This document shows, in pieces, positions 63,602 to 64,000 of a stretch of DNA of 64,000 nt; position 1 is the first letter of the stretch; every line of letters starts with the position of its first letter. This DNA comes from Massilia sp. METH4. GTDB taxonomy: Bacteria > Pseudomonadota > Gammaproteobacteria > Burkholderiales > Burkholderiaceae_D. The position numbers were made by a program, and so were the translations under genes. The stretch spans positions 3,968,001 to 4,032,000 of the forward strand of contig NZ_CP146614.1 of NCBI RefSeq assembly GCF_037094685.1, written 5' to 3'. The notes beneath the pieces were generated by a model, which was not told the DNA's origin, made no database searches, and saw nothing but the letters and a program-made list of their open reading frames with translations.

Positions 63602-64000
63602 ATGAACGCCAAGACCGACGTGATCAAGACTTCCGCCGACACCGCCACCAAACCCGCCTCGTCCACCACCGCGCCCGTCGCCGAGAAAAGTGCCGAACAG
63701 CGCGCCGCGAAAGTGGATGGCAAGGTGGAAGCCGCGCCGGCAGCCAAGCCTGCCCGCAAGACGGCGGCGGCAAAGGCGGTGACAGCCCCCACAGCCCCGG
63801 CCGCACAGCCGGCCAAGCCGGTGAAGGCAAAGGCCGCGAAGGCGCAGGGCGCGGAGGAGCCTGCGGCGCAACCTGGCGCGAAGGCAGTCGCGGAACCCGC
63901 CGCGAAGGCCCCGAAGCAGGTGAAGGCCAAGCCGGCCAAGGCCGAGGCGAAAGTCGAAGCCAAGCCGGTAGCGAAGCCGGCGGCGAAGGCCGAAGCCAAG
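63602..64000 (+). CDS. Lysine/alanine/proline-rich protein (histone H1-like tail), cut by window edge
   Basis: 133 residues are visible and the frame is still open at the edge. AGGAG lies 6 bases before the ATG. After MNAKTDVIKTSADTATKPAS the sequence is low-complexity, with repeated AKPA, AAKA and KAEAK units. This is like histone H1-type nucleoid proteins or the tails of PhaF-type granule proteins. The composition is basic and disordered. Which family it belongs to depends on the part beyond the window. Confidence 0.65.
   Translation, partial: MNAKTDVIKTSADTATKPASSTTAPVAEKSAEQRAAKVDGKVEAAPAAKPARKTAAAKAVTAPTAPAAQPAKPVKAKAAKAQGAEEPAAQPGAKAVAEPAAKAPKQVKAKPAKAEAKVEAKPVAKPAAKAEAK

Overview
The window is a high-GC chromosomal segment of a Gram-negative betaproteobacterium, most likely an Oxalobacteraceae member of the Massilia/Duganella/Pseudoduganella type. 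This is inferred from gene content: a PEP-CTERM protein, a TonB receptor/YfiR/hybrid-kinase module, many LysR and AraC regulators, very large hybrid kinases and short GC-rich intergenic palindromes. No rRNA, tRNA, CRISPR array, prophage or intact insertion sequence was found.

Left part (1-17.9 kb): redox and stress genes with local regulators. These are a pirin with a divergent LysR gene, a cyclic-nucleotide-binding/thioredoxin-reductase-like fusion, an AraC gene, and a propeller-sensor histidine kinase with its NarL-type response regulator. From about 9.8 to 16.4 kb lies a set of oxidoreductases (three SDR/AKR enzymes, a ketopantoate/F420-reductase-like protein, two NTF2-fold proteins) read on the minus strand together with an AraC regulator. 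Four copies of one direct-repeat box (two CCCGACAG-like halves separated by 6 bp) sit upstream of these transcription units and look like the operator of that regulon. WrbA and another SDR follow on the plus strand.

Middle (18-35 kb): a 1268-residue double hybrid kinase, an MFS transporter, a LysR/quinone oxidoreductase pair, and a cyanase gene with a sigma-54 type promoter. Next is the most striking part. A perfect Fur-box palindrome precedes a three-gene ABC exporter-like operon. Directly behind it, a separate promoter and a cobalamin riboswitch lead into a CobN-like chelatase with a signal peptide and a C-terminal membrane anchor, followed by coupled ExbB/MotA-like and DUF2149 (ExbD-like) genes. 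This looks like an energised, membrane-tethered periplasmic tetrapyrrole/metal-handling machine. In this strain the chelatase frame is broken by an apparent 16-nt deletion, and a palindromic element lies in its linker.

Right part (35-64 kb): a PEP-CTERM protein, a prolyl-4-hydroxylase-like enzyme, a TonB receptor-YfiR-CHASE8 hybrid kinase operon, a cytoplasmic sulfite-oxidase-like molybdoprotein with its flavin reductase, small orphan proteins, an Old Yellow Enzyme, an M16 peptidase pair, an acyl-CoA thioesterase, two cyclic-di-GMP proteins, a spermidine-synthase-like protein, Ppx/GppA, an alpha carbonic anhydrase, and a solute-binding protein-hybrid kinase-receiver operon. A lysine/alanine-rich protein runs off the right edge. 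A MITE-like element with exact 22-bp terminal inverted repeats, two intergenic palindromic repeats and two gene remnants (SDR, Gfo/Idh/MocA) mark past rearrangement.
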